The translations under genes and the position numbers were made by a program. A DNA stretch of 64,000 bases from Planctomycetota bacterium (GTDB lineage Bacteria > Planctomycetota > J058 > J103). Under the pieces are notes generated by a model, which saw only the letters and a list, made by a program, of their open reading frames with translations, ran no database searches and had not been told where the DNA came from. Where the stretch lies: NCBI GenBank assembly GCA_026004615.1, contig BPJM01000011.1, positions 62,001 through 126,000 on the forward strand. Reading direction: 5' to 3'. This document shows, piece by piece, positions 1 to 9,888 of the stretch. Each line of letters begins with the position of its first letter. The stretch's first letter is position 1.

Positions 1-15
1 CAGAGCGTCGCCGCG

Positions 16-1257
16 TCACGGCCTTCCCTCCCCCCGGCTCGCTCCGCGTCCAGGAGCGCCCCCCCCGCCCGGCGAGCCCGCATCGCCCGCCGCGGGCGGC
101 CCCGCGGCTGCCGCCTGCACCCCGCCCAGCGGCAGCCGCAGCCGGAAGCGCGCTCCGCCGCCCGGCCGGTCCTCGGCGGTCAGCGAACCCCGGTGCTGCT
201 CGGCGATGGAACGCGCCAGCACCAGCCCGAGTCCGGTGCCGACCGGCTTGGTCGTGAACAGCGGTTCGAACAACCGCTGTTTCGCCTCCGCTGCCAGCCC
301 CGGCCCGTCGTCGTCCACCTCCAGCACCACCGCCCCGGGTTCCGCGCGCGTGCGTACCTGGACCCGCCCGCCCCGGGCGGCGACGGCCTCGAGCGCGTTG
401 CGCACCAGGTTGTCGATCACGCGCTCGATCAGCACCGGATCGAGCTCCAGCTGGGGCAGCCGCTCTGCGAGCTCCAGCACCAGCTCCACCCGCGGTCCAG
501 CTACCAGCTCCGAGCACGTCTCGCGCACCAGCTCGTTCAGCTCGGCGCGCACCAGGCGCGGCCGCCGCGAGCGGGCGAAATCCAGCAGCGCCGTCACGGC
601 GCGGTGCGCCCGGTGCACGTTGCGCTCGATCCGTTCCAGGTGGCGCGCCAGCGCGTCCGGTAGCGTCTCGCCCAGCAGCTCGCGCAGCGCAAAGGCGCTC
701 GAGGCGATCACGCCGAGGGGATTTTTCACCTCGTGGCTGATCGCGGCGCTCAGCTGGGCCAGCGCCGCCAGTTGCTCGCGCTCGCGCAGCGCCGCGGCAT
801 AGGCCTCGCGGTAGCTCTCCAGCATGATCGCCAGCTCGATGTCGCACACCTTGTCGATCGCCGCCACGCTCGCGGCGACGGCCTGCGCGCCCTGTGCGGC
901 CAGCCGCCGCCGCGCGCTCTCGGCGAGCCCCTGGCGCAGCACCCCCATCGCGAGCGCCATGTAGCGCGGCGGCATGCCGATCTCGACGTGCCGGCGGCCG
1001 ATCGCCGTGCGGCGCAGCAGGTACTGCTCATCGTGCGGGCCGCGCAGCAGCGTGCGCAGCCAGTCCGCCAGGCTGCGGCGCAGCCGGCCTACGCGCTGCT
1101 CGTCCCCGAGCAGCGCCGCCGCCTCGGGGTGGCGCCGGATGGTCTCGTAGAACCGCTCGACCAGAGGTTCGATATCGGGCTCGCAGTGCGGCGCCAAGGC
1201 GGCGAGCCGCGCTGCATCGCCCGGGCCGAAGCCGACGAAGCTCCTGAGCTCGTCCAT
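16..1257 (-). CDS. Globin-coupled sensor histidine kinase
   Basis: A soluble two-component sensor kinase of about 413 residues. Residues 1 to about 155 read as a protoglobin/globin-coupled sensor domain, with a candidate heme-ligating His at about residue 90 in the segment [14 protein letters not shown] short linker leads to a HisKA domain with the phosphoacceptor motif [10 protein letters not shown] (His about 175), then an HATPase with an N box (NLVRNALEA) and a G box (DDDGPGL). No membrane segments are visible, so it should be cytoplasmic and sense O2, NO or another heme ligand. A GTG four codons upstream (1269) is possible, but the ATG at 1257 has a purine-rich stretch before it. It diverges from the sigma-54 response regulator at 1471, which is its likely partner. 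The identity of the signal is inference. Confidence 0.85.
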   Translation of the reverse strand: MDELRSFVGFGPGDAARLAALAPHCEPDIEPLVERFYETIRRHPEAAALLGDEQRVGRLRRSLADWLRTLLRGPHDEQYLLRRTAIGRRHVEIGMPPRYMALAMGVLRQGLAESARRRLAAQGAQAVAASVAAIDKVCDIELAIMLESYREAYAAALREREQLAALAQLSAAISHEVKNPLGVIASSAFALRELLGETLPDALARHLERIERNVHRAHRAVTALLDFARSRRPRLVRAELNELVRETCSELVAGPRVELVLELAERLPQLELDPVLIERVIDNLVRNALEAVAARGGRVQVRTRAEPGAVVLEVDDDGPGLAAEAKQRLFEPLFTTKPVGTGLGLVLARSIAEQHRGSLTAEDRPGGGARFRLRLPLGGVQAAAAGPPAAGDAGSPGGGGAPGRGASRGEGRP

Positions 1258-1320
1258 GCGTCCCGCCACGGCGCCGCCGATCGTAGCGCGCGGGCTCGAG
1301 CCCCGCCACCGGCCACGCGC

Positions 1321-1356
1321 CGCCGGCCGGGCTCGAACCGCCGGCCGGGCTCGAAC
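1321..1356. repeat. 18-bp direct tandem repeat in the kinase/regulator intergenic region
   Basis: Two perfect consecutive copies of CGCCGGCCGGGCTCGAAC lie between the divergent kinase and response-regulator genes. They could be a regulator-binding site or a replication-slippage product. Nothing in the sequence decides which. Confidence 0.7.
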
Positions 1357-1431
1357 CGCCCGGCGAGCGCCGCCGCGGCGGCTTGTGTCCGCCGCGGTTG
1401 TGGAATATCACGCAATCCGAACGGCGTGCCG

Positions 1432-1442
1432 CTTGCTATGGT
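1432..1442 (+). promoter_or_regulatory. Candidate extended -10 promoter for the response regulator
   Basis: The string TTGCTATGGT fits an extended -10 (TGnTATGGT). Transcription would start near 1449, a short distance before the Shine-Dalgarno AGGAGG near 1457-1462 and the GTG start at 1471. No good -35 box is seen. This position also argues against the in-frame ATG at 1438, which overlaps the -10. Confidence 0.4.
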
Positions 1443-1470
1443 GGGCGCAGGCGGACAGGAGGCGAGGCGC

Positions 1471-3027
1471 GTGGGCGCGGAACGGGTGCTGGTCGTGGAG
1501 GATGAGGCGCTGCTGCTGCGCAGCATCGCCGATCAGCTGCGGGCCGAGGGCTACGAGGTCCAGACCGCCCCGGCGGCGCGCCACGCGCGCCAGGCGCTCG
1601 GGCGCCAGGAGTTCGACCTGGTGCTGCTCGACCAGCGGCTGCCCGACGGCAGCGGGCTCGATCTCATGCGCGAGATCCTCGAGCATGCGCCCGACACCCC
1701 CGTCATCCTCATGACCGCGTACTCCTCGGTCGAGAACGCGGTCGAGGCCATGCGGCAGGGGGCGTTCGACTACCTCAACAAGCCGTTCGATCTCGACGAG
1801 CTGGCGATCGTGGTCGGCAAGGCGCTGGAGACCACGCGGCTCAGGCGCGAGGTGCGGCTGTATACCGCGGTCCAGCGCGAACGCTTCGGGCTGCAGCGCA
1901 TCGTGGGCACCAGCCCTGCCATGCGCGAGCTGCTGCGCCAGGTGCGCCGCCTGATCCAGAGCGGCACCAGCACCATCCTGATCCGCGGCGAGTCCGGCAC
2001 CGGCAAGGACCTGCTCGCCAAGGCGATCCACCACGGAGCGGCGCGGCCTCGCGCAGCCCTTCGTCGAGGTCGACTGCGCGCGGCGATGCCCGAGAGCCTG
2101 CTGGAGAGCGAGCTGTTCGGCCACGAGCGGGGCGCCTTCACCGGCGCGCACGCGCGCAAGCCGGGTCTGCTCGAGGCGCTGGCGCCGGGGGCACGATCTT
2201 CCTGGACGAGATCGGGGAGATGAGCCTGCTGCACCCAGGCGAAGCTGCTCCGGGCCCTCGAGGAGCCGCAGGTTCAAGCGGGTGGGCGGCACCACCGACA
2301 TCGAGCTGAAGGCCCGCGTCGATCGCCGCCACCAACCGCGACCTGGCGCCCGGGAGGTGGCGCGAGGGCCGCTTCCGCAAGGATCTGTACTACCGCCTGA
2401 ACGTGATCCCGGTGCACGTCCCGCCGCTCCGCGCGAGCGCCGGGGGGACATCCCCCTGCTGGTGGAGCACTTCGTCCTCAAGCTCAGCCGGGACCTCGGC
2501 CGGGAGATCCAGGGGGTGAAGGAGCAGGCGATGGCCCGCGCTGGCAGGCCTACTCCTGGCCGGGGAACGTGCGGGAGCTGCGCAACGTGATCGAGAGGGC
2601 GATCATCCTCGGCAACGGCGAGACGCTGGGGCTCGGCGACCTGCCGCCGGAGATCCGCAGGGCGGCCGGGCGCGCCGGCACCGAGGTGCCGGCTGCCGCG
2701 CGCGCACCCGATGCGAGCGCCCCGGCGGCGGCGCCGGCCGCCGGGCTCGGCGCCGAGCCCGGCGGCACCGCGCTCGCGGCAGCGGGTGCGGCCCCCGCTG
2801 CCGCGCCCGATACGGCCGCGGCGGCCGGCGGCTTCGTATTGCCCGAACACGGAATCACCTGGGAGGAACTGGAGCGCTCGCTGGTAGTGCAGGCGCTGCA
2901 GCGCACCGGCGGCAACCAGAGCCGGGCGGCGCGGCTGCTGGGGCTGTCGCGCGACCAGCTGCGCTACCGGATGCAGCGCTTCGGGCTGTTGCCGCCGGCC
3001 GGCAGGCGGCCGCGCGCGGGCCGCTAG
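1471..3027 (+). CDS. Sigma-54-dependent response regulator (NtrC family), frameshifted
   Basis: An NtrC-type activator of about 515 residues once repaired. The receiver domain is intact (acidic pocket VVEDE, phospho-acceptor Asp in VLLDQRLP, then MTAYSS and NKPFD). The AAA+ domain shows Walker A GESGTGKD and the sigma-54 contact loop GAFTGA. The C-terminus carries a Fis-type helix-turn-helix ([20 protein letters not shown]) after an Ala/Pro-rich linker. The reading frame breaks many times between about 2030 and 2570 (at least six small indels), yet the conserved motifs [23 protein letters not shown] and RKDLYYRLN are all readable by switching frame. Either the local sequence quality is poor or the gene decayed very recently. 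GTG 1471 is chosen because AGGAGG sits eight bases before it. Likely partner of the divergent globin kinase and a candidate activator of the sigma-54 promoter at 6264. Confidence 0.85.
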
Positions 3028-3028
3028 C

Positions 3029-3045
3029 GCCGGCTCCCAGCCGGC
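3029..3045 (+). terminator. Short hairpin just after the regulator gene
   Basis: GCCGGCT/AGCCGGC arms of 7 bp with a 3-base loop begin 2 bp after the stop codon. There is no T-tract, so termination is only probable. Confidence 0.4.
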
Positions 3046-3092
3046 AACCGCCTCGGCACCGCGCCTGGCAGGCGCGCAGGGAGAGGCGAGGG

Positions 3093-4500
3093 ATGCGCAC
3101 GATCATCGAACCGTTCCGCATCAAGGCGGTCGAGCCGATCCGGATGACCACGCCCTCCGAGCGGCTCCGGCTGCTCGCCGAGGCGGCCTACAACCCCTTC
3201 CGCCTGCGGGCCGCCGACGTGACGATCGATCTGCTCACCGACTCGGGCACCGGCGCCATGAGTGCGGCGCAGTGGGCGGCGATCATGCGCGGGGACGAGT
3301 CCTACGCCGGCGCCGAGAGCTATTTTCGGTTCGAGCGGACCGTGCAGGAGCTGTTCGGCCTGCCGGAGGTCATCCCGACCCACCAGGGCCGCTCGGCCGA
3401 GGCGATGCTGGTGCGGATCCTGCAGGAGCGGGGCGGCGGCAGTCCGCGGCTGTTCATCGCCAACAGCCACTTCGACACCACGCGCGCCAACGTCGAGGCG
3501 GCGGGCGGGCAGGTGCTGGACCTGCCGGTGCCGGAGGCGCTCGAGTCCGAGCGGCCGGCGCCCTTCAAGGGGGAGATCGACCTGGAGCGGCTGGAACAGG
3601 TGCTGGCCACCCACCGGCCCGAAGAGCTGGGCTGGGTGCTCATGACCGTGACGAACAACACGCTCGGCGGCCAGCCGGTGAGCCTGGCCAATCTCCGGGC
3701 GGCGAGCGAGCTCGCCCGCGCCCGCGGCGTACCGCTCGTGATCGATGCCTGCCGCTTCGCCGAGAACGCCTGGTTCATCAAGACGCGGGAGCCGGGCTAC
3801 GCCGAACGAAGCGTGCGCGAGATCGCGCGCGCCATGTTCGCCTGCGCCGACGCCTGCATCATGAGCGCGAAGAAGGACGGTCTGGCCAACATCGGCGGCT
3901 TTCTGGCGCTGCGCGACCCGGAGCTGGCCGACCGCGCGCGCAACCTGCTCGTGCTCACCGAGGGCTTTCCGACCTATGGCGGCATGGCGGGCCGCGACCT
4001 GGAAGCGGTGGCGCAGGGACTCACCGAGGTGATCGACGAGGACTACCTCCGCTATCGGGTCCGCTCCGTGGAGTACCTCGGCGAGCACCTGGCGCAGCTC
4101 GGCGTGCCGCACGTGCGGCCGACCGGCGGCCACGCGGTCTACCTCGATGCGGGCCGCTGGTTCGAGCACCTGCCGCGCGGCGCGCTGCCCGGCCAGGCGG
4201 TCGTGACCGCGCTCCTATCTGGCCGGAGGGATCCGCGCCTGCGAGATCGGTTCCACGATGTTCGGCCGCTTCTCCGAGCGGCTCGAGCTGCTGGAGCCGG
4301 CGTGCCTGGAGCTGGTGCGGCTGGCGTTTCCGCGCCGGGTCTACACGCAGAGCCACGTGGACTACGTGATCGAGATCATCGGCGAGGTCCACCGGCAGCG
4401 GCGCGCCTTCCCGGGCATGCGGCTCTGCTGGGCGCCGCCCTTGTTGCGGGCCTTCCGCGCCCGGCTCGAGCCCCTGGGACCGCTGCCGGCCTGCGGCTGA
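3093..4500 (+). CDS. Tryptophanase / tyrosine phenol-lyase family beta-eliminating lyase, one frameshift
   Basis: A PLP-dependent beta-eliminating lyase of about 468 residues, the normal family length. Diagnostic segments are EPFRIK near the N-terminus, IDLLTDSGTGAMS, the PLP phosphate region IPTHQGRSAEAM, and the Schiff-base lysine in SAKKDGLANIGG. SAKKD resembles TnaA rather than the SGKKD of tyrosine phenol-lyase, and PFRI..VEPI is shared by both, so tryptophanase (tryptophan to indole, pyruvate and ammonia) is the better guess. The frame breaks near 4214, where one extra C follows VVTAL. In the next frame YLAGGIRACEIGSTMFGRF continues to the stop at 4500, so the indel is probably a sequence error. 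It sits between the regulator and the porin with no obvious operon partner. Confidence 0.85.
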
Positions 4501-4595
4501 GCGCTGCTCGTGCTGCGCGGCGGCAAACGCTGCGGCGCGTGCGATCGGATCGAGAGCCGAGCGGGCGCGCTTGCTGCCCGCGGGGGGCCTCCCCA

Positions 4596-6039
4596 TCAGA
4601 AGGCGAGGGCGAGTTCCACGTACAGCTGCGTCGCTGCCCCGGACGCCCCGGTGCGCTCGGCGAACGGCCCCGGCCAGAAGCGGCTGTAGACCAGGCGCGC
4701 CGGACCGAGCTGCACCGACAGATCCAGCTCGCAGCCGACCTGGCGGCCGGCGCGCCCGGTCGGATCGCGCCGCAGCGGGCGGCCCGCCGCGTCGTACCAC
4801 GCGTCGCGGCGGCGGGCGAGCCAGAACTGCCAGAACGCCGCCTTCACCCCGAGCGGCAACCGGTCGGGCAGCAGCGCCCGCCGCGCGCGCAGCGCCAGCC
4901 GCTCCCAGCGGCCCGCGGGCTCGGCAAGCGGCGCGTCGAAGAGCTCCCACTCCGCGAGCTGCAACGCCAGCTCGGCGCCCAGGTGGCTGGCGTTGCGCCA
5001 GCTCGCCAGGTCCATCTCGCCGTAGAACTTGTGGTTGGTGGGGAAGAAGTTGTCGAAGGTGTGGTGGCGCCCGTCCTGCGGATCGAGATCGCCGCTGCCG
5101 TAGTGGTACTCCAGGCCCAGGTGGGCGAGCGGCCGGAGCCAGGCCGGCGCGCGCCAGCGCGCCCGCACCGAGCCCGCCCCGGCGAGCAGCGGATCACGCC
5201 CGAACCGGCCGAGCTGCACCACGGCGTACAGATCGAGCTCGAGCGCCGGCACCGGCCGCCAGACCGCCCGCACCCCGGGGCTGTGTACCTGCAGCGGCGC
5301 GCGGCCGGGCCGCTCGCCCTCGACCTCCTGCTCGTGGTCGTACTTGAGCAGATAGAACGCCTCGAGCACCAGCTGCGATCGCGGCCGCACGGTCGCGTAC
5401 AACCCGTAGAAGTCCGCCTCCGAGCGCCGGTCGTGCCGCCGGAACCGCACCTCGCGCACCCACCAGGCCGATAGCGAGGCCGGACCGAGCTCGCTCAGCA
5501 CGCGCACCCCGTCGAAGGTGCGCGCGTCGTTGAGGTAGTCCAGCGGCCCGACCAGCTTCTCGTCGCCGAGCGCCAGCACCTGGCGGCCGGCGCGGACCGC
5601 GAGCGGCAAGGCGAACTGCTCGCTCCCCTTCGCCGCGCCCAGCTCGAGCCACCCCTCCCACACCCCGAGGTAGCGTCCCGCGCGCCGGCGCGGGATATCC
5701 GAGCCCCAGCTATCGGTGTAGCGGCCCGCCGCCCTGGCCGCGAGCAGCGGGTGCGGGCGCAGCTCGATCCCCAGCCGAGCTTCAGCTCGTGCAGCCGCTC
5801 CAGCTCCAGCGCGCTCGCGCCGAGCTCATCGAACTCCGCCGCCAGAGAAAGCGATAGCGCACCGGCGCGACGAACCACCCCTCGAGCAGCCGCTCGATCC
5901 ACCCCTGCGGTGGCGCACTGCTCGCGCGCGGCCCGCCCGCCTCACCGGAAGGGGCGGCGCCCGCCGCCGCCCCACGGCTCCACGCCAGCACCGCTGCGAG
6001 CACCAGCCACCGGCACCCCACCCACCCAGCTCCCCGCAT
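4596..6039 (-). CDS. Alginate-export-family outer-membrane beta-barrel protein, two frameshifts
   Basis: An outer-membrane porin-like protein of about 480 residues. A signal peptide (hydrophobic WLVLAAVLAW, then AAA) starts at ATG 6039. Alternating amphipathic strands follow, with the family signatures GRQVLALGDEKLVGPLDY, ARTFDGVRV and FPTNHKFYGEMD, ending in an aromatic-rich final strand (LYVELALAF). The frame is lost near 5850 and 5768. Each is repaired by adding one base to a T or G run, so I treat them as sequencing errors and the gene as intact. It is divergent from the NXR-like operon across a 276-bp regulatory gap. By context it could pass nitrite, nitrate or another small anion to the periplasmic enzyme, but substrate specificity is inference. 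Confidence 0.75.
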
Positions 6040-6119
6040 GTGGCGTCCTGCCTTGCCCCCGTCCCCCCGCCGTGGTTCCGGCGCTCCTTGCGGGGTGTTG
6101 CGGGATCGCACGCGGGCGG

Positions 6120-6156
6120 TGCGCGTTGACGCGCAGCGGTTGCGCGAGCTCGCGCA
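6120..6156 (+). promoter_or_regulatory. Twin palindromic enhancer-like sites upstream of the NXR-like operon
   Basis: Two perfect inverted repeats share the form TGCGCG-N4-CGCGCA, at 6120-6135 and 6141-6156. Their centres are exactly 21 bp apart, i.e. two helical turns. They lie about 140 and 160 bp upstream of the start predicted from the sigma-54 promoter at 6264. Position, symmetry and phasing match the paired upstream sites bound by NtrC-type activators. Which regulator binds is inference; the sigma-54 regulator encoded 3 kb away is the obvious candidate. Confidence 0.6.
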
Positions 6157-6263
6157 CACCGGCTGCGGCCGGTGCCGCCCGCGGCGATCGCGCCGGCGGC
6201 AAGCGCCCCCCTGCCGCCCGCGCGCCGCCCCCCGCGCGGGCGGAGCACCTGCAGTGCCGCACG

Positions 6264-6279
6264 TGGTCCTGCGGTTGCT
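6264..6279 (+). promoter_or_regulatory. Candidate sigma-54 (-24/-12) promoter of the NXR-like operon
   Basis: TGGTCCTGCGGTTGCT keeps the invariant GG and GC with exactly 10 bases between them, and the TTGCT of the -12 element. The -24 element matches TGG but not the following CA of the consensus TGGCAC. Transcription would start near 6289, leaving a 27-base leader with a GGGAGGGAG ribosome site before ATG 6316. Confidence 0.6.
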
Positions 6280-6315
6280 TATGCCCCCGCAGACCCGCCG
6301 ATCGGGGAGGGAGCC

Positions 6316-9300
6316 ATGGCCGAGCACCCGCGCCCATCTGCATCGCTGGACCCGGGGCAGTCTTCGCCGTCCGCGCTCCAGGGCAGCCGCCACAGCCGCC
6401 GCGCCTTCTTGCGCCTGCTGGCGCTAAGCGCAGGAGCGGGGGTGGTGGCGAGCGCGCTGCCGTCCTGGGGCTTTCAGTTCCTGGAGCCGCTGCAGGTGGG
6501 CAACCCCCTGCTCGCGTATCCGAACCGGGGCTGGGAGAACATCTACCGCGAGTTGTACCGCTACGATTCGACCTTCACCTTCACCTGCGCGCCCAACGAC
6601 ACCCACAACTGCCTGCTCCGCGCCTACGTGCGCAGCGGGGTGCTGGTGCGCATCGGCCCCACCTTCGGCTACGGCGAGGCGCGCGACCTGCAGGGCCGCC
6701 GCGCCTCGCACCGCTGGGACCCGCGCTGCTGCCAGAAGGGGCTGGCGCTGGTGCGCCGGTTCTACGGCGACCGGCGCTGCCGCTACCCCCTGGTGCGCCA
6801 GGGCTGGCTCGAGTGGGCGCGCGCGGGCTTTCCGCGCGAGCCCGAAACCGGGCTGCCGCCCGCGCAGTATCTGCGGCGCGGCCACGAGCCGTTCGTGCGC
6901 GTGAGCTGGCCCGAGGCGTTCGAGCTGGTCGCCCGGGGGCTCGTCGCCGTCGCCTCCGCCTACAACGGCGAGCAGGGCCGGCGCGGCTCGAGAGGCAGGG
7001 CTATCGATCCGGAGATGATCGCCGCCGCCCAGGGGGCCGGGGTCCGCACCATCAAGCTGCGGGGCGGCATGCCGCTGCTGGGCCTGAGCCGCATCTTCGC
7101 GCAGTACCGCTTCGCCAACATGCTGGCGCTGCTCGATGCGCACACGCGCCAGGTCGGCCCCGAGCAGGCGCTCGGCGCCACCGGCTGGGACAACTACTCC
7201 TGGCACACCGACCTGCCGCCGGGCCACCCCATGGTCACCGGCCAGCAGACCGTCGACTGGGACCTCTGTCTGGCCGAGCGCGCCCGGCTGCTGGTGGTCT
7301 GGGGGATGAACTGGATCACCACCAAGATGCCGGATGCGCACTGGCTCACCGAGGCGCGCCTCAAGGGCAGCGAGGTGATCGTGATCGCCGCCGAGTACTC
7401 GGCGACCATGAACAAGGCCGACCTGGCGCTGGTGGTCCGGCCCGGCACCACCCCGGCGCTGGCGCTGGGGCTGTGCCATGTGATCCTGAAGGAAGAGCTC
7501 TACGACGCCGACTACGTCAAGGCCTATACCGACCTGCCGTCGCTGGTGCGGCTGGATACCCTGGAGCGGCTGCGCGCCTCCGAGCTCGCGCCCGACAGCT
7601 TCGCCCCTGCGCAGGGCGGGCTTGGCCTCGAGCCCCAGGCGGCGCCGGGCCTGCCGGCCCAGCAGGCGGGCCTGCATGCGCCGGCGGCGCTCGCGCGCCA
7701 GCTCGAGCCGTTCGTGGTCTGGGACGCGGCCGCCGAGCGGCCGGCCGCCGTCGCGCGCGACGAGCTGGGAGCGCGCTGGCGCGCCCGCGGGGTCGATCCG
7801 GCGCTCGCGGGCACCTTCCGGGTCCGCCTCGCCACGGGCGAGGAGGGTCGAGTGCCGCCCGGTGTTCGATCTGATCCGGCAGTACGTCCTCGCGGACTTC
7901 GCCCCGGAGACGGTCTCCGAGATCACCTGGGCCCCCGCCGAGGGCGTCCGGACGATCGCGCGCAAGATCGCCGCCAACCCCGAGAAAACGCTGTTCGCGG
8001 TCGGCATGGGGCCCAACCAGTTCTTCAACAACGACCTCAAGGACCGCACGGTCTTTTTGCTCGCCGCGCTCACCCGCAACGTCGGTTTCGCCGGCGGCAA
8101 CGTCGGCTCGTATGCCGGCAACTACCGCGCGGCCTACTTCAACGGGCTCGGCCGCTACGTGATGGAGGATCCGTTCGCCCCGGCGCTCGCGCCCGACGCC
8201 CCGGTGCAGGTGCGGCCGCGCCTGCGCTTCGAATCCGTGCACTACTGGAACCACGGCGACAAGGTCCTGCGGGCGGGCGAGCAGTTGCTCACCGGCCGCA
8301 CCCACCTTCCGGTGCCGACCAAGGCGATCTGGGTGAGCAACTCCAACTCGCTGATCGGCAACGCCAAGGGCCACTACGAGACCGTGTTCAACACGCTCCG
8401 GCGCGTGGAGATGCTGGTGGTCAACGAGTGGTGGTGGACCGCCTCCTGCGAGTACGCCGACGTGGTGTTCCCGGTGGATTCGTGGGCCGAGTTCAAGCAT
8501 CCCGACGTGACCGCGAGCGTCACCAATCCGTTCCTGTCGGTCTTCCCGCGCACGCCGCTGGAGCGGATCCACGATACCCGTTCGGACATCGAGTGCAGCG
8601 CCGGGGTCGCGCAGGCGCTGGCGAAGCTGACCGGCGAGGAGCGGTTCGCGCAGTTCTGGAAGTTCGTGGACGAGGGGCGGGTGGATGTGTACCTGCAGCG
8701 CATCTTCGACGGCTCGCACATGACGGCGGGGATCGACGTGCTCGAGGCCGAGGCCGCGGCCCGGCGCGGGGTGCCGACGATCATCCAGTCGCGCACCTAC
8801 CCCAAGGCCGTCGGCTGGGAGCAGGCCTACGAGGACCGGCCGTGGTTCACCCGCACCGGGCGGCTGGAGCTGTACCGCGATGAGCCGGAGTTCCGCGACA
8901 GCGGCGAGAACCTGCCGGTGTACCGCGAGCCGGTGGACTCGACGTTCTACGAGCCGAACGCCATCGTGGCGAGCCCCCACCCGGCGATCCGGCCGCGCTC
9001 GCCCGAGCAGTATGGGCTGCGCGGGGCGGCGCTCGACGGCGAGAGCCGGCAGGCGCGCCACGTGGTCAAACCCTGGCGGGAGCTCGCGCGCAGCCGCCAC
9101 CCGCTCGCCGCCGCCGACCCGGCCTACCGCTTCGTCTTCCACACCCCGAAGTACCGGCACGGCGCGCACACCACCCCGGTCGACACCGACATCGTGGCGG
9201 TCTGGTTCGGCCCCTACGGCGACATGCTGCGCCACGATCCGCGCACCCCGTTCGTCACCGAGAGCTACATCGACGTCAACCCGGAGGACGCGCGCGAGCT

Positions 9301-9841
9301 GGGCTGCGAGGACGGCGACTACGTCTGGGTGGACGCCGATCCCGCCGACCGGCCGTTTCACGGCTGGCAGCAGCGGCCCGAGGAGTACAAGGTAGCGCGG
9401 CTGCTCTGCCGGCTGCGCTACTACCCGGGCACCCCGCGCGGCATCACCCGCATGTGGCACAACATGTACGGGGCCACGGTCGGCTCGGTGCGCGGCCACC
9501 AGACGCACCCGCACGGGCTCGCGCGCAATCCGGACACCGGCTACCAGGCGCTGTTCCGCTACGGCAGCCACCAGAGCTGCACGCGCGGCTACCTCAAGCC
9601 CACCCACATGACCGACTCGCTGGTGCGCAAGAACAACCTCGGACTCGTGCTGGGCAAGGGCTTCGAGGCGGACGTGCACTGTCCGACCGGAGCGCCGCGC
9701 GAGGCGTTCGTGCGGATCCGCCGCGCCGAGCCGGGCGGGCCCGGCGGCAAGGGGCTGTGGGGGCCTGCAGCTAGGGGCCTGACCCCGGGACACGAATCCG
9801 AGGCGATGCGGCGCTATCTGGAGGGCGGCTACGCGAGCTGA
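6316..9841 (+). CDS. Periplasmic nitrite oxidoreductase-like molybdopterin subunit alpha, one frameshift
   Basis: Catalytic subunit of a type II DMSO-reductase-family enzyme, about 1174 residues. The N-terminus has a Tat signal (SRRAFLRLL followed by a hydrophobic stretch ending SALPSW), so the enzyme is folded in the cytoplasm and exported. The Fe-S entry motif [12 protein letters not shown] and the segment [20 protein letters not shown] follow. Asp at about 299 there lines up with the Mo-coordinating Asp of NarG (CDLPPAS). By memory the whole chain resembles the periplasmic-clade NxrA of Nitrospira and anammox bacteria more than NarG, e.g. [20 protein letters not shown] and WNHGDK. The frame breaks at 7845-7847, where GGG should be GG; removing one G restores [12 protein letters not shown]. 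The physiological direction (nitrite oxidation or nitrate/other oxyanion reduction) cannot be read from sequence. Confidence 0.85.
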
Positions 9842-9888
9842 GGCGCCGCCGGCCCGGCGCGCGCACGAGCAGCGGAGGAAGCGGGACC

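Noticed and set aside
193-1247. Plus-strand genes opposite the histidine kinase
   Set aside because: These are GC-driven shadows of the kinase gene with Arg/Ser/Pro-rich translations and no motifs.
3045-3092. Sigma-54 promoter before the tryptophanase-like gene
   Set aside because: A GGCACC string is present, but the distance to the next GC dinucleotide is off by one and no TTGC element is there.
3093-4500. Tyrosine phenol-lyase as a firm call
   Set aside because: The Schiff-base motif is SAKKD as in tryptophanases. The substrate cannot be fixed by reading, so only the family is claimed.
6172-9841. Two separate genes for alpha-subunit halves
   Set aside because: The break at 7845 is a single extra G in a run, and the family alignment continues without loss across it, so one gene is more likely.
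6316-9841. Cytoplasmic nitrate reductase NarG
   Set aside because: A Tat signal is present, the gene for the NarI membrane subunit is absent, and the C-terminal half follows the periplasmic NXR pattern.
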